This document shows positions 1-9,155 of a stretch of 25,557 bases of DNA, one piece after another. The position numbers were made by a program, and so were the translations under genes. Numbering within the stretch: position 1 is the first letter of the stretch; every line of letters starts with the position of its first letter. Below the pieces are notes generated by a model. The model saw nothing but the letters and a program-made list of their open reading frames with translations, made no database searches and was not told the DNA's origin. The DNA comes from CAYGZM01 sp964354365 (GTDB lineage Bacteria; Planctomycetota; Phycisphaerae; Sedimentisphaerales; Anaerobacaceae): contig CAYGZM010000049.1 of assembly GCA_964354365.1 (NCBI GenBank), positions 1-25,557 of the forward strand, read 5' to 3'.

Positions 1-45
1 CCCGGAATTTGACTTGTTTGAACCATGCCTAAAATTGGCGGGTTT

Positions 46-103
46 CGCCTCGCCGGAGGCGCGTTGGGACGAGCAGACAGACCAGTTCCAGCGAGATTCG
101 CTG
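46..103 (-). terminator. Two small hairpins just downstream of the acyltransferase gene
   Basis: Immediately after the stop codon of the minus-strand acyltransferase there is a 6-bp stem CAGCGA/TCGCTG (89-103, 3-nt loop) and a second 6-bp stem CGCCTC/GAGGCG (46-61, 4-nt loop). Neither is followed by a T tract on the minus strand, so this is only a possible 3' end structure. I see no gene in 1-103. Confidence 0.25.
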
Positions 104-1060
104 CTAAGATTGTGTCCTTTCGCTTCTGGGGCGGGTCTTCCACCTGCGATGCAGCCACCAGTATTGGCTCGGGTTCTCTCGCACAAATTCCTCAATTGCC
201 TTGCTGTACTCCTGAGTAACCCACGTCAGGGGGTCCTCCTTGCCGGCCCATTCCTCCGGGAAGATTATGCGGTTGACCCCGATTTCAAAGAAGAAGCGGT
301 TGTCGATTCGCCTGCTGTATCCCACCCCTATCGGTATATTGTTAGTGATGGCAAGCAGGCCTATGCTCTTGTATGTGCTGGCCTTTCGGCCGAAAAAGTC
401 AACGAATATCCCTTTCCTGCCGGCATCCTGGTCGGCAATGAAGCAGAGCGTAGCCCCGTTTGAGGCGATTTTTGCCATCAGCTCGGCCGCGCCCTTCTTG
501 TCGATTATGCTCTGCCCGGCTCGCTCCCGAAGCCCGTATAGATACCTGCTTATGTACTTGTTGTCGAGGGGCCGGGCGATACTGTACACATTGAACCCGA
601 ATAGTCCCAACAGGTAGCCCGCAATCTCGAAGTTGCCGTAGTGAGCGCCGACCAACAGCAGGCCGCGACCTTCCTGCATCAGCCATTTAGCCCTCTCGAT
701 GGTCTTGTACCGCGAATAATCGCGCCAGTTGTGCTTTTTGACCAATCGAGGCACAAATATCAGATCCATCGCCAGCATCGCGATTTGCTGGAAGCTCTCT
801 TTGCCTGTCCGCCATATCCATTCTTCGCTCTTTTCGGGGAAGCTGGCCCGCAGATTGTCCAGGGCGCGTTTTCGCCCGCGGTGATAGTATCTCCACATTA
901 ATCGCCCGAAGAAGCGAGCCGTATTGAGGTTCGTCTCGACATCGAACATATCGACCACGATAGACAGTATCCGCATCCCGATATACATCAGGTAATCCTT
1001 GACGGGATTGTGTTTCTTCTTCTTTCTCTTTCTGTCATTCTGTGGGGTATGCTCAGCCAT
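104..1060 (-). CDS. LpxL/HtrB-family lysophospholipid (lipid A late) acyltransferase
   Basis: Predicted 318-aa membrane-associated acyltransferase that would transfer a fatty acyl chain to a lipid A precursor or another glycolipid at the inner face of the cytoplasmic membrane. The family signature H-x4-E is visible as HYGNFE (about residues 140-145), followed by IARPLDN and, further on, a FIADQDAGRKGIFVDFFG block typical of LpxL/HtrB/MsbB. The N-terminus is very basic (KRKKKK) and precedes a short hydrophobic stretch around residues 22-40. I chose ATG at 1060 over an in-frame TTG at 1081 because a TTGACC-17-TAAAAT promoter lies so close upstream that its transcript would begin near the ATG. 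There is no Shine-Dalgarno sequence, which fits a leaderless message. The gene stands alone and diverges from the FAD-oxidoreductase operon. The acyl donor and true acceptor cannot be read from sequence. Confidence 0.9.
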   Translation of the reverse strand: MAEHTPQNDRKRKKKKHNPVKDYLMYIGMRILSIVVDMFDVETNLNTARFFGRLMWRYYHRGRKRALDNLRASFPEKSEEWIWRTGKESFQQIAMLAMDLIFVPRLVKKHNWRDYSRYKTIERAKWLMQEGRGLLLVGAHYGNFEIAGYLLGLFGFNVYSIARPLDNKYISRYLYGLRERAGQSIIDKKGAAELMAKIASNGATLCFIADQDAGRKGIFVDFFGRKASTYKSIGLLAITNNIPIGVGYSRRIDNRFFFEIGVNRIIFPEEWAGKEDPLTWVTQEYSKAIEEFVRENPSQYWWLHRRWKTRPRSERTQS

Positions 1061-1068
1061 AGGTAGGG

Positions 1069-1097
1069 ATTTTAGAGGCAAAGTCGCCGCCGGTCAA
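1069..1097 (-). promoter_or_regulatory. Sigma70-type promoter of the acyltransferase gene, leaderless geometry
   Basis: On the minus strand TTGACC (1092-1097), a 17-bp spacer and TAAAAT (1069-1074) are followed after only 8 nt by the ATG at 1060. Transcription should start at or within a few bases of the start codon. Confidence 0.5.
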
Positions 1098-1242
1098 GCC
1101 TTAGCAGCTCGCATCCGCCAGCTCGTTCTGTGCGTCTTTCGCGAAGTGCGATGCCGAAAGTCTCCAACAGGCGTGCAAGCTTCGAGTTGAAGTGGAAATT
1201 GTCGTTTGAAATCGCCGTGCCGGCTGCTGCTGCGAATTCCTG

Positions 1243-1270
1243 TTGCAAAAGGGCGAATCTTATGGATAAT
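1243..1270 (+). promoter_or_regulatory. Possible promoter of the sugar-catabolic operon
   Basis: TTGCAA (1243-1248), 16-bp spacer and GATAAT (1265-1270) lie about 33 bp before the ATG of the FAD-oxidoreductase. The match is moderate (4/6 and 5/6). It is the best candidate in the roughly 240-bp space between the divergent genes. Confidence 0.35.
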
Positions 1271-1302
1271 ATCGGGTTCTGAAAGGATGCTGTCTGAAAA
1301 AG

Positions 1303-4300
1303 ATGAGAATACTCGCTTGCTGCATACCGGCCGTGATGCTGTTCTGTTTGCCTTTTGTACAGTTGGGCTGCCTGGGGCCTTCACGAAGCGGCGGCGACAT
1401 CGGCGATGATGTCGTGGGCAAAGGGTCCCTCACCCCGCCGGCTTACGACAGATATGTCGTTGCCTCCGCCAGGCAGATTCCTGTTGCCTACGATGTGGAT
1501 GTCGTGGTTGTGGGCGGAACATCGGGCGGGGTGGCGGCGGCTGTCGAGGCCGCGCAGAAAGGCGCGAAGGTCTTCCTTGCCGCGGAACGGCCGTATCTTG
1601 GTGCGGACCTGTGCGGAACGTACAGGTTGTGGTTGGAGGCTGGTGAAGCGCCGGGTTCACCGCTCGCCAGGAAGGTCTTTGCGGAGCCGCCCGCCGCGCA
1701 GCGTATGCGAAATGCAATCCCATTTGCGTACCAGGCCGACAAGCCATCGGCGGGTGTCCACCCGGACACGGCGACGCCGTCGGTCCTCAACGACGGCAAG
1801 TGGCACAGCGCAAGCGCCCAGAGCGTTCAGTACGATGGGGATGTCGTTGTGACTGCGGATTTGGGTCGAGTGNNNNNNNNNNNNNNNNNNNNNNNNNNNN
1901 NNNNNNNNNNNNNNNNNNNNNNNNNNNNNNNNNNNNNNNNNNNNNNNNNNNNNNNNNNNNNNNNNNNNNNNNCCAGAGCGTTCAGTACGATGGGGATGTC
2001 GTTGTGACTGCGGATTTGGGTCGAGTGCATCGGATCAAGGACGTGTACGTGATGGCCTATCAGCGCCGCAGTTCAGCTCCGGCGAATGATTTCGAGGTAG
2101 AGAGCGTTGGAATCTCCGTCAGCGACGAGAAGCAGCAGTGGAAGAATGTCGGCGTCATCAGGAACAAACGGGCCGGAGAGACTCTGCCTGAGCCGTGGGG
2201 GTCAATCGAGCTGTCGGCGCCTCTGAGCGTCAAGGCTCGATACGTCAGGTTTTCCATCAAGAAGAGCAAAGATGTGAACCGCGTACTGTTAGGTGAGATT
2301 ATAATTGAAGGCGAACAGCCGGCCCGCGAGGACATAAAGGGCTCTCGAACACCTCCAACCCCGATGCACGTCAAGCGAACCTTTGATGAAGCGCTGCTCG
2401 AAGCGGGCGTGGAGTTTCTATATGGGTGTTACGCGACGGACGTGCTGACCGATGAGCACGGAGACGTCGCCGGTATTGTAATGGCCAATCGTTCCGGGCG
2501 GCAGGCGGTCAGGGCCAAGGTCGTTATCGACGCCACCCCGCGGGCGAGCGTGGCGAGGATGGCGGGCGCAGACTTCCGCCCGTATCCATCGGGAGAGCAG
2601 CAGTTCAAGTATGTTGTCGTCGGCGGAGAGGTCCAAACGGGCCCGGGCATAAGCGCCCGGAAGATGCCCGCTGGGGTCTGGCCGTCAGATGCCGCCAGCC
2701 GTCAGGCTGTCGAGTACACGCTGACGATACTTATGAAGGATGGCTCATTCGCCTCCTTTGCCCTGGCCGAACAGATTGCACGCGACAAGACCTGGCATTC
2801 CGAACAGGTTGACGCATCGGAGGTTCCTTTCCAGGCGCCGCCCGATGCGATGAAGGGCAAGAAGAGCCTGACTCGTGACTGGCCCGGCGCCAAAAGAGCA
2901 AATCTCGACGTTTTCCGGCCCGCGGGTATCAGCGAGTTGTACGTGCTCGGGGGTTGTGCGGATGTCCCGCGAAATGCGGCGGAGAAGCTGCTTCGTCCGC
3001 TCGAATTTATGGCAGTCGGCGCTCGAGTAGGCGCTGCTGCGGCCGCCCAGGCTATGCGCGCGGCAAAGCCGCAGAATCTCGTCTTGCCGGGTCGTGCGGT
3101 AACGCCCGTTGCTTCGGGCGACGTGCGGGAGGATTTGAGCGGGCTGCGCGGCAGGCAGGCCGAGCTCGGCTTCGTCGCGGCTCCGCAGCAGGCTGTGCCC
3201 GTCCTGGGCGAATACGATGTGGTTGTGATTGGCGGTGGCACAGGCGGGGCGCCGGCGGGAATCTCCGCGGCGAGGCACGGGGCAAGGACCCTCGTCGTGG
3301 AATATCTGCATGGACTTGGCGGCGTAGGGACGATGGGCCTTATCAGCAAGTATTACTACGGTTACATAAAGGGCTTCACGGCTGAGGTTGATGAAGGCGT
3401 CGCCACTCTATCGCCGGGCGGCAAGAATACCAGCCCTGCCTGGAATCCTGACCTCAAGAGTGAGTGGTACCGCCGGGAATTGCGCAGGGCCGGCGCGGAT
3501 ATCTGGTTCGGAGCAATCGGATGCGGCGCGTTTGTTGAGGGAGGGCGCGTCAAAGGAGCGGTCGTCGCAACTCCTCAAGGCTACGGAGTGGTGCTTGCCG
3601 ATGTTGTGATCGATTCGACCGGCAATGCCGACGTCGCGATTACAGCAGGCGCTGAGTATGCCTATACCGACGCTGCAACTGTCGCCGTTCAAGGCGCCGG
3701 GCTTCCTCCCCGAAAAATGGGCGCCGGCTATACCAACACCGACTGGACCTTCATCGACGACTCCGACATTATCGACGTATGGCAATCGTTCGTCGTGGCC
3801 AAGAAGAAGTACGAGGATGCCTACGACTTGGGGCAGTTGCCCGATACCCGCGAGCGGCGGCGGATAGTCGGCGACTTCACGATGTCCCCGATGGACATAT
3901 ACCTCAATCGCACCTACCCCGACACCATCACAATCGCCAGGAGCAATTTCGATTCGCACGGCTTCACCGTCCACCCGTTGTTTATGCTCAGGCCGCCGGG
4001 CAGAGAGGGGATGCTTGTCAACGTCCCTTATCGCTGCCTGCTCCCCAAGGGGCTCGACGGCGTTCTTGTTACCGGCCTGGGCGTCAGCGCCCACCGTGAC
4101 GCGATGCCCGTGATACGGATGCAGGCGGACATTCAGAACCAGGGCTATGCCGCGGGCTTGATAGCGGCGACCACGGCAAAGACGGGCAAGCCGCTGCGAG
4201 AAATCGATATCAAGGTGATTCAGCAGCATTTGGTTGAAAAAGGCAATCTGCCCGAAAGGGTCCTGACCGACGGCGATTCATTCCCGTTGTCTATGGAAGC

Positions 4301-5009
4301 TGTTATCGATGCCGTTGAGCGCGTCGTCAACGATTATAACGACCTTGAGGCAATCCTCGCCCAGCCGGAGGATTCGCTGCCGCGCGTGCAAAGGGCCTAC
4401 AAGAGCACCCAGGACCAGAAAGCGAGGCTCGTTTATGCCCACATCCTCGGTATGTTGGGTGACCCGACAGGGGCCGAGACTTTGCTGATTGCGGTTGGCT
4501 CAGCGGAATGGGACAAGGGCTGGAACTATACAGGGATGGGCCAATTCGGCATGAGCCTGAGTCCATTGGACAGCCTGATAGTCGCCCTGGGGCGGACACG
4601 TGACAAGCGGGCCGTCGATTCGGTTATCAAGAAAGTCGAGAAGCTTGACGTTGATAGCGAATTCTCGCATTTCCGCGCAGTGGCGCTTGCCCTCGAGGCG
4701 CTTGGCGACCCCGCCGGCGCAAAGCCGTTGGCCGACCTCTTGAAAAAACCAGGTATAATGGGACACGCTTTTACGGATATTGAAGACGCCAGGAACAGGA
4801 CACCGGCGGACGCCTCGGATACAACGACCAGGAACACATCGCTAAAAGAGCTTTTCCTGGCGCGGGCGCTATACCGCTGCGGCGATTACGAGGGCCTTGG
4901 CCGGAGTGTATTGGAGGAGTACGCACGCGACCTTCGCGGCCACTACGCCCGGCACGCCAGCGCCGTGCTCAAGGAAAAGCCGGGAACACCTGGAAAAACT
5001 TCGCCTTAA
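1303..5009 (+). CDS. Exported tandem FAD-dependent oxidoreductase with inserted discoidin-like module and HEAT-like C-terminus (interrupted by an assembly gap)
   Basis: Removing the 100 N and one copy of the duplicated 55-bp flank joins 1303-1872 to 2028-5009 in one frame and gives a 1183-aa protein. The first 23 residues are a hydrophobic signal ending in LGC, a weak lipobox. Residues 64-90 hold a Rossmann FAD motif (VVVGGTSGG). Residues about 150-310 look like an F5/8-type C (discoidin) fold, with LNDGKWHS, ADLGRVHRIKDVYV and KARYVRF. A second FAD motif (VVIGGGTGG) starts near residue 585. Residues about 960-1180 contain repeated alpha-helical ALG/LGDP units resembling HEAT repeats. Both FAD modules resemble the FAD_oxidored family (PF12831), for which substrates are largely unknown. 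It is the first gene of an operon, 30 bp before the deacetylase gene. Sec- or lipoprotein-type export of a flavoprotein is unusual, since no twin-arginine motif is present. A role in oxidising a glycan or sugar outside the cytoplasm is inference. Confidence 0.85.
1818..2027. other. Assembly gap flanked by identical 55-bp sequences
   Basis: Positions 1818-1872 and 1973-2027 are identical over 55 bp and flank exactly 100 N (1873-1972). Collapsing them restores a single open reading frame. The duplicate is best read as an unresolved contig overlap, probably k-mer sized, rather than a biological repeat. Confidence 0.92.
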
Positions 5010-5039
5010 CTGTAATGATAGCTGGAGGTGATTACAAGG

Positions 5040-5822
5040 ATGGATAAGGCCGGTCAAAAGACAGTTTTGAGCTTTGGCGCTCACCCCGACGATGCCGAGT
5101 TTATGTGCGCCGGGACGCTGGCTCTGCTTTGTGAAAGAGGGTGGGATGTTCATATCTCCACGATGGCGCCGGGCGACTGCGGCACGGTGGAATACAGCCG
5201 GGAGGAGATCAGCAGGATTCGCAAAGCCGAGGCGGCTAAGGCCGTCGGTCTGCTGGACGGGACGTACCACTGCCTCGAATCCGGCGATATCTTTATTATG
5301 TACGACCGGGAGATGCTGCTAAAGGCCATTGAGCTGGTTCGCAAGGTTCGCCCGACTGTCGTTATCACGCTGAACCCTACGGATTATATGGTGGATCACG
5401 AGACGGCCTCTCGACTGGCGCAGACGGCGTGCTTTGCGTGCGGGGTAGTGAACGTCGAGACGCCCGGTGCAGAACCTTTCGAGCCGGTTCCGTATCTGTA
5501 TTACATGGACCCCGTCGAGGGCAAAGACAACTTCGGGCGGGAGATAGAGCCGGGGTTTATCGTCGATATCACTGCCGCGATGGATATGAAGGAGCGGATG
5601 CTGTGCTGCCATCAGAGTCAGCGCAATTGGCTTTTGAAGCATCACGGGATGGATGATTATGTCGGGATGATGAAGGGTTTCGCCGCGAAAAGGGGCGGCG
5701 AAATAGGCTGTGAGTTTGGCGAGGGCTTCCGCCAGCACCTGGGACACGCATATCCGCAGGACAACATATTAAAATCGGAACTTGGCGATCTGGTTCATAT
5801 TAAGGTTTCTTCAACGATATAG
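5040..5822 (+). CDS. PIG-L/LmbE-family deacetylase
   Basis: Predicted 260-aa cytoplasmic Zn-dependent deacetylase of the PIG-L/LmbE/MshB superfamily, which removes acetyl groups from N-acetyl-glucosaminyl compounds. The signature AHPDD (residues 14-18, metal ligands His15 and Asp18) follows the first beta strand, and a second likely metal ligand is His120 in VDHETAS. I chose ATG 5040 because GGAGGTG (5024-5030) sits 9 nt upstream; a GTG at 5028 overlaps that site. It is 30 bp after the FAD-oxidoreductase stop and before the NagB-like gene, so a deacetylate-then-isomerise/deaminate order is plausible. The stop codon TAG lies inside a 26-bp repeat. The family also includes deacetylases of small thiols and antibiotics, so the exact substrate is open. 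Confidence 0.9.
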   Translation: MDKAGQKTVLSFGAHPDDAEFMCAGTLALLCERGWDVHISTMAPGDCGTVEYSREEISRIRKAEAAKAVGLLDGTYHCLESGDIFIMYDREMLLKAIELVRKVRPTVVITLNPTDYMVDHETASRLAQTACFACGVVNVETPGAEPFEPVPYLYYMDPVEGKDNFGREIEPGFIVDITAAMDMKERMLCCHQSQRNWLLKHHGMDDYVGMMKGFAAKRGGEIGCEFGEGFRQHLGHAYPQDNILKSELGDLVHIKVSSTI

Positions 5823-5845
5823 GCCTAACCTGCAATTTTGCAGAA
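5820..5845 (+). repeat. 26-bp dispersed repeat, copy 1 (inverted copy at 25488-25513)
   Basis: This 26-bp sequence is found again, exactly, as reverse complement at 25488-25513. It contains the palindrome AGGCCT and the inverted repeat CTGCAA-TT-TTGCAG. It supplies the stop codon of the deacetylase gene and lies 17 nt before the Shine-Dalgarno of the next gene. Confidence 0.85.
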
Positions 5846-5874
5846 CTCATGTTCATATTATAAGGAGAGCAGCA

Positions 5875-6804
5875 ATGGCAAGGAAGATAAGCATCCTGGC
5901 CCCGCAGTGGTGGGACTACACGACGCTCGATGACGAGATCCTCAACGACGCAGCCAGGCTTACTGTTGAGGATATGGCCGCGATGAGCAGGGAGGGTTTC
6001 AAGGTCGTCTTCTATGATACACTCGAAGATTTCTATCTTGCCGAGGCCCTCGAGTACATCGCCGCGTGGAGGCAAGCCACCGCCGACAACCCGGTCGGTA
6101 TCTGCGGGCCGATCGGGCCGACCGAGCAGCTTCCGCTGGCGGCGCGGATCGTCAACGAACTGCGACTCGATCTGAGCAGCGCCCATTTCTGGGGGATGGA
6201 CGAATGGTTTATGGACGGCAAGGAGGCGCCGATGTCTCATCCCCTGTCGTTTGCCAGGGCGGATATGGAGCTGTGCTTCAACAGGATCGACGATGGCCTG
6301 AAGATGCCCCGCTCCAACATTCACTTCCCGAAAGCGGATACCGCGCAATACATCAAGAGCTGGGAAGGCGTCCGGTGTGCCGTGATGCAGGGGGGACAGG
6401 GTGACATAAAGCACTGGGCGTTCAACGACCCGGTCAAGCGTGAGGGCAAATACCGGGACCGGCCGCCGACGCCGGATGAATACCGCCGATTCACGACTCG
6501 CGTTGTCGATTTGCACCCCGTTACCGTGATGCAGAATGCCAGGACGAGCGGCGGGGGGGTGGTTACCGGCGTACCGACCCAGGCGATCACCGTCGGTCCC
6601 GTCCAGACGTGGCGGGCGGACAAAGTCTCGATCTGGCAGGCGGGCACGCATGACAACCCCTTCGGGATGAGATTAACGACCCTTATGATTGGCAAGAAGA
6701 TCGCCGACAGCTCCGTGCCTATGTCGCTCCTGGCGGGGCATCCCAATGTTCAGTTCAATTTCTACAGGCCCGCCTTATGCATAAGCGAGGCGGGAATGCA
6801 CTGA
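5875..6804 (+). CDS. Divergent glucosamine-6-phosphate deaminase (NagB)-like protein
   Basis: Predicted 309-aa cytoplasmic protein of the NagB/RpiA/SugarP_isomerase fold. NagB converts glucosamine-6-phosphate to fructose-6-phosphate plus ammonia. Family landmarks are the phosphate loop CGPIGPTEQ (residues 77-85), GMDEW (107-111, catalytic Asp109) and the active-site loop KHWAFNDP (179-186), where His180 corresponds to E. coli His143. By hand alignment the E. coli Asp141 position is Ile178 with an Asp one residue earlier, and Glu148 is Asp185, so catalysis or substrate may differ. It is about 40 residues longer than E. coli NagB (266 aa). ATG 5875 has AAGGAGA (5862-5868) at good spacing. It sits between the deacetylase and kinase genes of the same operon. 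It could be an isomerase for another amino sugar rather than a true NagB. Confidence 0.8.
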   Translation: MARKISILAPQWWDYTTLDDEILNDAARLTVEDMAAMSREGFKVVFYDTLEDFYLAEALEYIAAWRQATADNPVGICGPIGPTEQLPLAARIVNELRLDLSSAHFWGMDEWFMDGKEAPMSHPLSFARADMELCFNRIDDGLKMPRSNIHFPKADTAQYIKSWEGVRCAVMQGGQGDIKHWAFNDPVKREGKYRDRPPTPDEYRRFTTRVVDLHPVTVMQNARTSGGGVVTGVPTQAITVGPVQTWRADKVSIWQAGTHDNPFGMRLTTLMIGKKIADSSVPMSLLAGHPNVQFNFYRPALCISEAGMH

Positions 6805-6840
6805 TGCAATATCGGGGTATCATTCGCTGAAAGTGACAAT

Positions 6841-8046
6841 ATGGCAACGGATATACTGGTGCTGAATACGGGCGTGGCGGATTTGAGAAGGCCGGATTTC
6901 GACTTCGCCGATAGGCTCGTAGGCAAGGGCGGATTGGCCAAGTGCAAAACCGAGGATATGCCCGATTATTCTCAGCCGCAATTGCGGCAATGGATCGAGC
7001 AGGGCTTTGCCACCGCCGGTGGGCCGGGCAACACGGCCCCCCTGATTGCAAGGACAGGCTTGAAGGTTGCTGTCGGCGTGAACCTCGGCAGGGGGGATTA
7101 CGACGGCCTCGATGCCCAGGGCAGGTTCTTTTATGACCAGATGATAGCCAACGGCATCGATATGTCCGGCACTCACATACACCCCTCTCTGCCGACGGGG
7201 ACGACTTTTATCCACAGCACTGAGGCCGACGACCGGGGCGGAATCGCGTATTTTCCCAATGCCAATAACGACTTTGACTTTGGGATATTCAAAAAGGCCG
7301 TCAAGCGATTGAAGCCGCGGATAGTCTATTATATGTATTCCGGGCTGTCCGACAGGGGCGACGCCAACGGCGGGCGGGACCTGGCTGAGTTTATTGAGTG
7401 GTGCCGCGCCCGGGGCGCCGTCACAATCGTTGACAGCCACACTCTGACGGGCAACCCTCACGAGCTGATCAAGTCGGGAACGCCGGTAAAGGAATATCAC
7501 TTTTTAGAGCCGCTCCTGCCGGAGGTCGATCTGTTCTTCACTTCCTGCGATGAGGCCAAGCTAATCGAAAATACACTTGCGCCGAAGCGCAAGTGGGACA
7601 GCTTTGACGAGCACCAGAACAATGTTCATTTCCTTGACTTGATCACCGGGAGATTCTGGCGGCGGGACAAGCGAACGAGACTGTTCGGCGTGACCGTCAG
7701 CAACGGCGCCTACGAGAAGCACATTTGTCCCGATGGAAGCATCGCCGGCCCGAACAAGATAGAATCCCGGTTTATGGCGGGAGAAGTGGTCGATTTGGTT
7801 GGGGCGGGCGACTCGTTCCGCGCGGGCCTGCTGACCTATATCGCCAGCAACCTCGATGATTTCAGGAACGGTTCGATGAAATTTGACGAGGCCGTGCAGA
7901 TGGGGAACCTGTTCGCTTCACTGTACATAAAAGCGCCGCTCGATGACAGGTACGGCAATATCAAGGACTATGATAAAATGCTCGAAATAGTCCGCAGCGA
8001 TGCAGCTTATTCGAGTTTCGATGCACTGCAAAAGGCGTTGGGCTGA
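6841..8046 (+). CDS. PfkB-family carbohydrate kinase
   Basis: Predicted 401-aa cytoplasmic sugar kinase of the ribokinase/PfkB family. The C-terminal family signature DLVGAGDSFRAG is at residues 318-329, with catalytic base Asp324. The N-terminal glycine-rich substrate motif is GGPGNTA (about 60-66). A long insertion around residues 235-285 makes it larger than ribokinase (about 310 aa). It starts 36 bp after the NagB-like gene and ends 30 bp before the DUF4432 gene. In this setting it probably phosphorylates the sugar (or keto-sugar) released by the upstream enzymes. The sugar cannot be deduced from the motifs. No strong Shine-Dalgarno is visible (CTGAAAGTGAC before ATG), which suggests translational coupling. 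Confidence 0.88.
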   Translation: MATDILVLNTGVADLRRPDFDFADRLVGKGGLAKCKTEDMPDYSQPQLRQWIEQGFATAGGPGNTAPLIARTGLKVAVGVNLGRGDYDGLDAQGRFFYDQMIANGIDMSGTHIHPSLPTGTTFIHSTEADDRGGIAYFPNANNDFDFGIFKKAVKRLKPRIVYYMYSGLSDRGDANGGRDLAEFIEWCRARGAVTIVDSHTLTGNPHELIKSGTPVKEYHFLEPLLPEVDLFFTSCDEAKLIENTLAPKRKWDSFDEHQNNVHFLDLITGRFWRRDKRTRLFGVTVSNGAYEKHICPDGSIAGPNKIESRFMAGEVVDLVGAGDSFRAGLLTYIASNLDDFRNGSMKFDEAVQMGNLFASLYIKAPLDDRYGNIKDYDKMLEIVRSDAAYSSFDALQKALG

Positions 8047-8076
8047 AACATTCAGAAAAAGGAAAGGGAAGACAAA

Positions 8077-9153
8077 ATGGCCGCGAAGGACCTGAAATTG
8101 AACTGGCAAAGTAAAGTCGCCAACTATGAGCAGATCGGGGGCATAGAGACCTCCATTTTGGATAACGGCCCGGCGAAAGGGACGCGAATCGCCTGGGTAA
8201 ATACCGGGGCCGGCCTGCGATACAAGGTCGCCATTGACAGGGGGCTGGACATAGTCGATGCCTTCTACAATCAGTACGGCCTCGCCTGGTTGAGCCACGG
8301 CGGCCTGACCGCTCCGCGGCCGGATGCCAACCGTGGAATAGAATGGCTGTATTCATTCGCGGGCGGCCTGCTGACCACCTGCGGCCTGACTCACGTTGGC
8401 GGGCCTGAGACCGACGAATTCGGCGAGCGCGGCCTCCACGGGCGCATAAGTAACTTGCCCGCCAGGATCGAATCGGTTGTGCAGCCGGACCTTGCCGTGG
8501 CAAAGCCGACGATGAGCATAACCGCCGTTGTAAAAGAGTCCCGCGTGTTTGGGCCGAGCCTGGAGCTAAGACGCACCATTTCGAGCGCCATCGGCGAGCC
8601 TGCCGTTCGCATTCGCGACGTGGTGACAAATCTCGGCAATACGCCGGCGCCGCACATGATATTGTATCACTGCAACTTCGGCTGGCCGCTCGTCGATGAA
8701 GGCGCCGACATCGTCTGGAAGGGAAAATGCACGTCACGCGGCCTGGATATGGACAACGCCGTTTTCAACAGTAAACGCGACTTCCGAAAGTGCTCGATGC
8801 CCATCGACAGCCACAGGGCCGGCGGCGAAGGCTGCGGATTTATTGACGTGGCAGCCGACAGAAAGGGCATCTGCACCGTCGGCCTGTACAATCGCAAGCT
8901 CGGACTTGCGCTTGTTATGAAATATCCTAAAAAGCAATTGCCCTGCCTGAGCAACTGGCAGCACTGGGGCCCGGGCGAATATGTCACTGCCCTGGAGCCG
9001 GGCACGAACCATCCAATCGGCCAGGCCGCCGCCAGAAAACAGAAAAAGCTCATCCACATTGCCCCCGGAAAGAGCAGGGCCTACGACATCGAAATAGCGG
9101 CCCTGACCGACAGGACTCAAATCAACAGCTTCTTGAAAACAGCGGGCGGCTGA
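8077..9153 (+). CDS. DUF4432 (aldose 1-epimerase-like) protein
   Basis: Predicted 358-aa protein of the DUF4432 branch of the galactose mutarotase-like superfamily, whose members occur in sugar-use clusters and are thought to interconvert anomers or bind sugars. Recognisable features are IDRGLDIVDA (about residues 51-60), GGLLTTCGLTHVGGP (about 97-111), LHGRISNLPA and the conserved HCNFGWPL segment with candidate active-site histidine and acidic residues in LEPGTNHPIGQ near the C-terminus. There is no signal peptide, so it is cytoplasmic. It has AGGAAAGGGAAG upstream of ATG and overlaps the operon spacing (30 bp before, 2 bp after). A mutarotase or sugar-phosphate epimerase role is an inference from the family fold. 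Confidence 0.85.
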   Translation: MAAKDLKLNWQSKVANYEQIGGIETSILDNGPAKGTRIAWVNTGAGLRYKVAIDRGLDIVDAFYNQYGLAWLSHGGLTAPRPDANRGIEWLYSFAGGLLTTCGLTHVGGPETDEFGERGLHGRISNLPARIESVVQPDLAVAKPTMSITAVVKESRVFGPSLELRRTISSAIGEPAVRIRDVVTNLGNTPAPHMILYHCNFGWPLVDEGADIVWKGKCTSRGLDMDNAVFNSKRDFRKCSMPIDSHRAGGEGCGFIDVAADRKGICTVGLYNRKLGLALVMKYPKKQLPCLSNWQHWGPGEYVTALEPGTNHPIGQAAARKQKKLIHIAPGKSRAYDIEIAALTDRTQINSFLKTAGG

Positions 9154-9155
9154 TA

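Noticed and set aside
14..463. Plus-strand frame at the left edge
   Set aside because: Antisense to the acyltransferase, whose motifs are clear.
1973..2027. 55-bp direct repeat as a biological duplication
   Set aside because: It borders 100 N exactly and collapsing it restores the reading frame; an assembly overlap is simpler.
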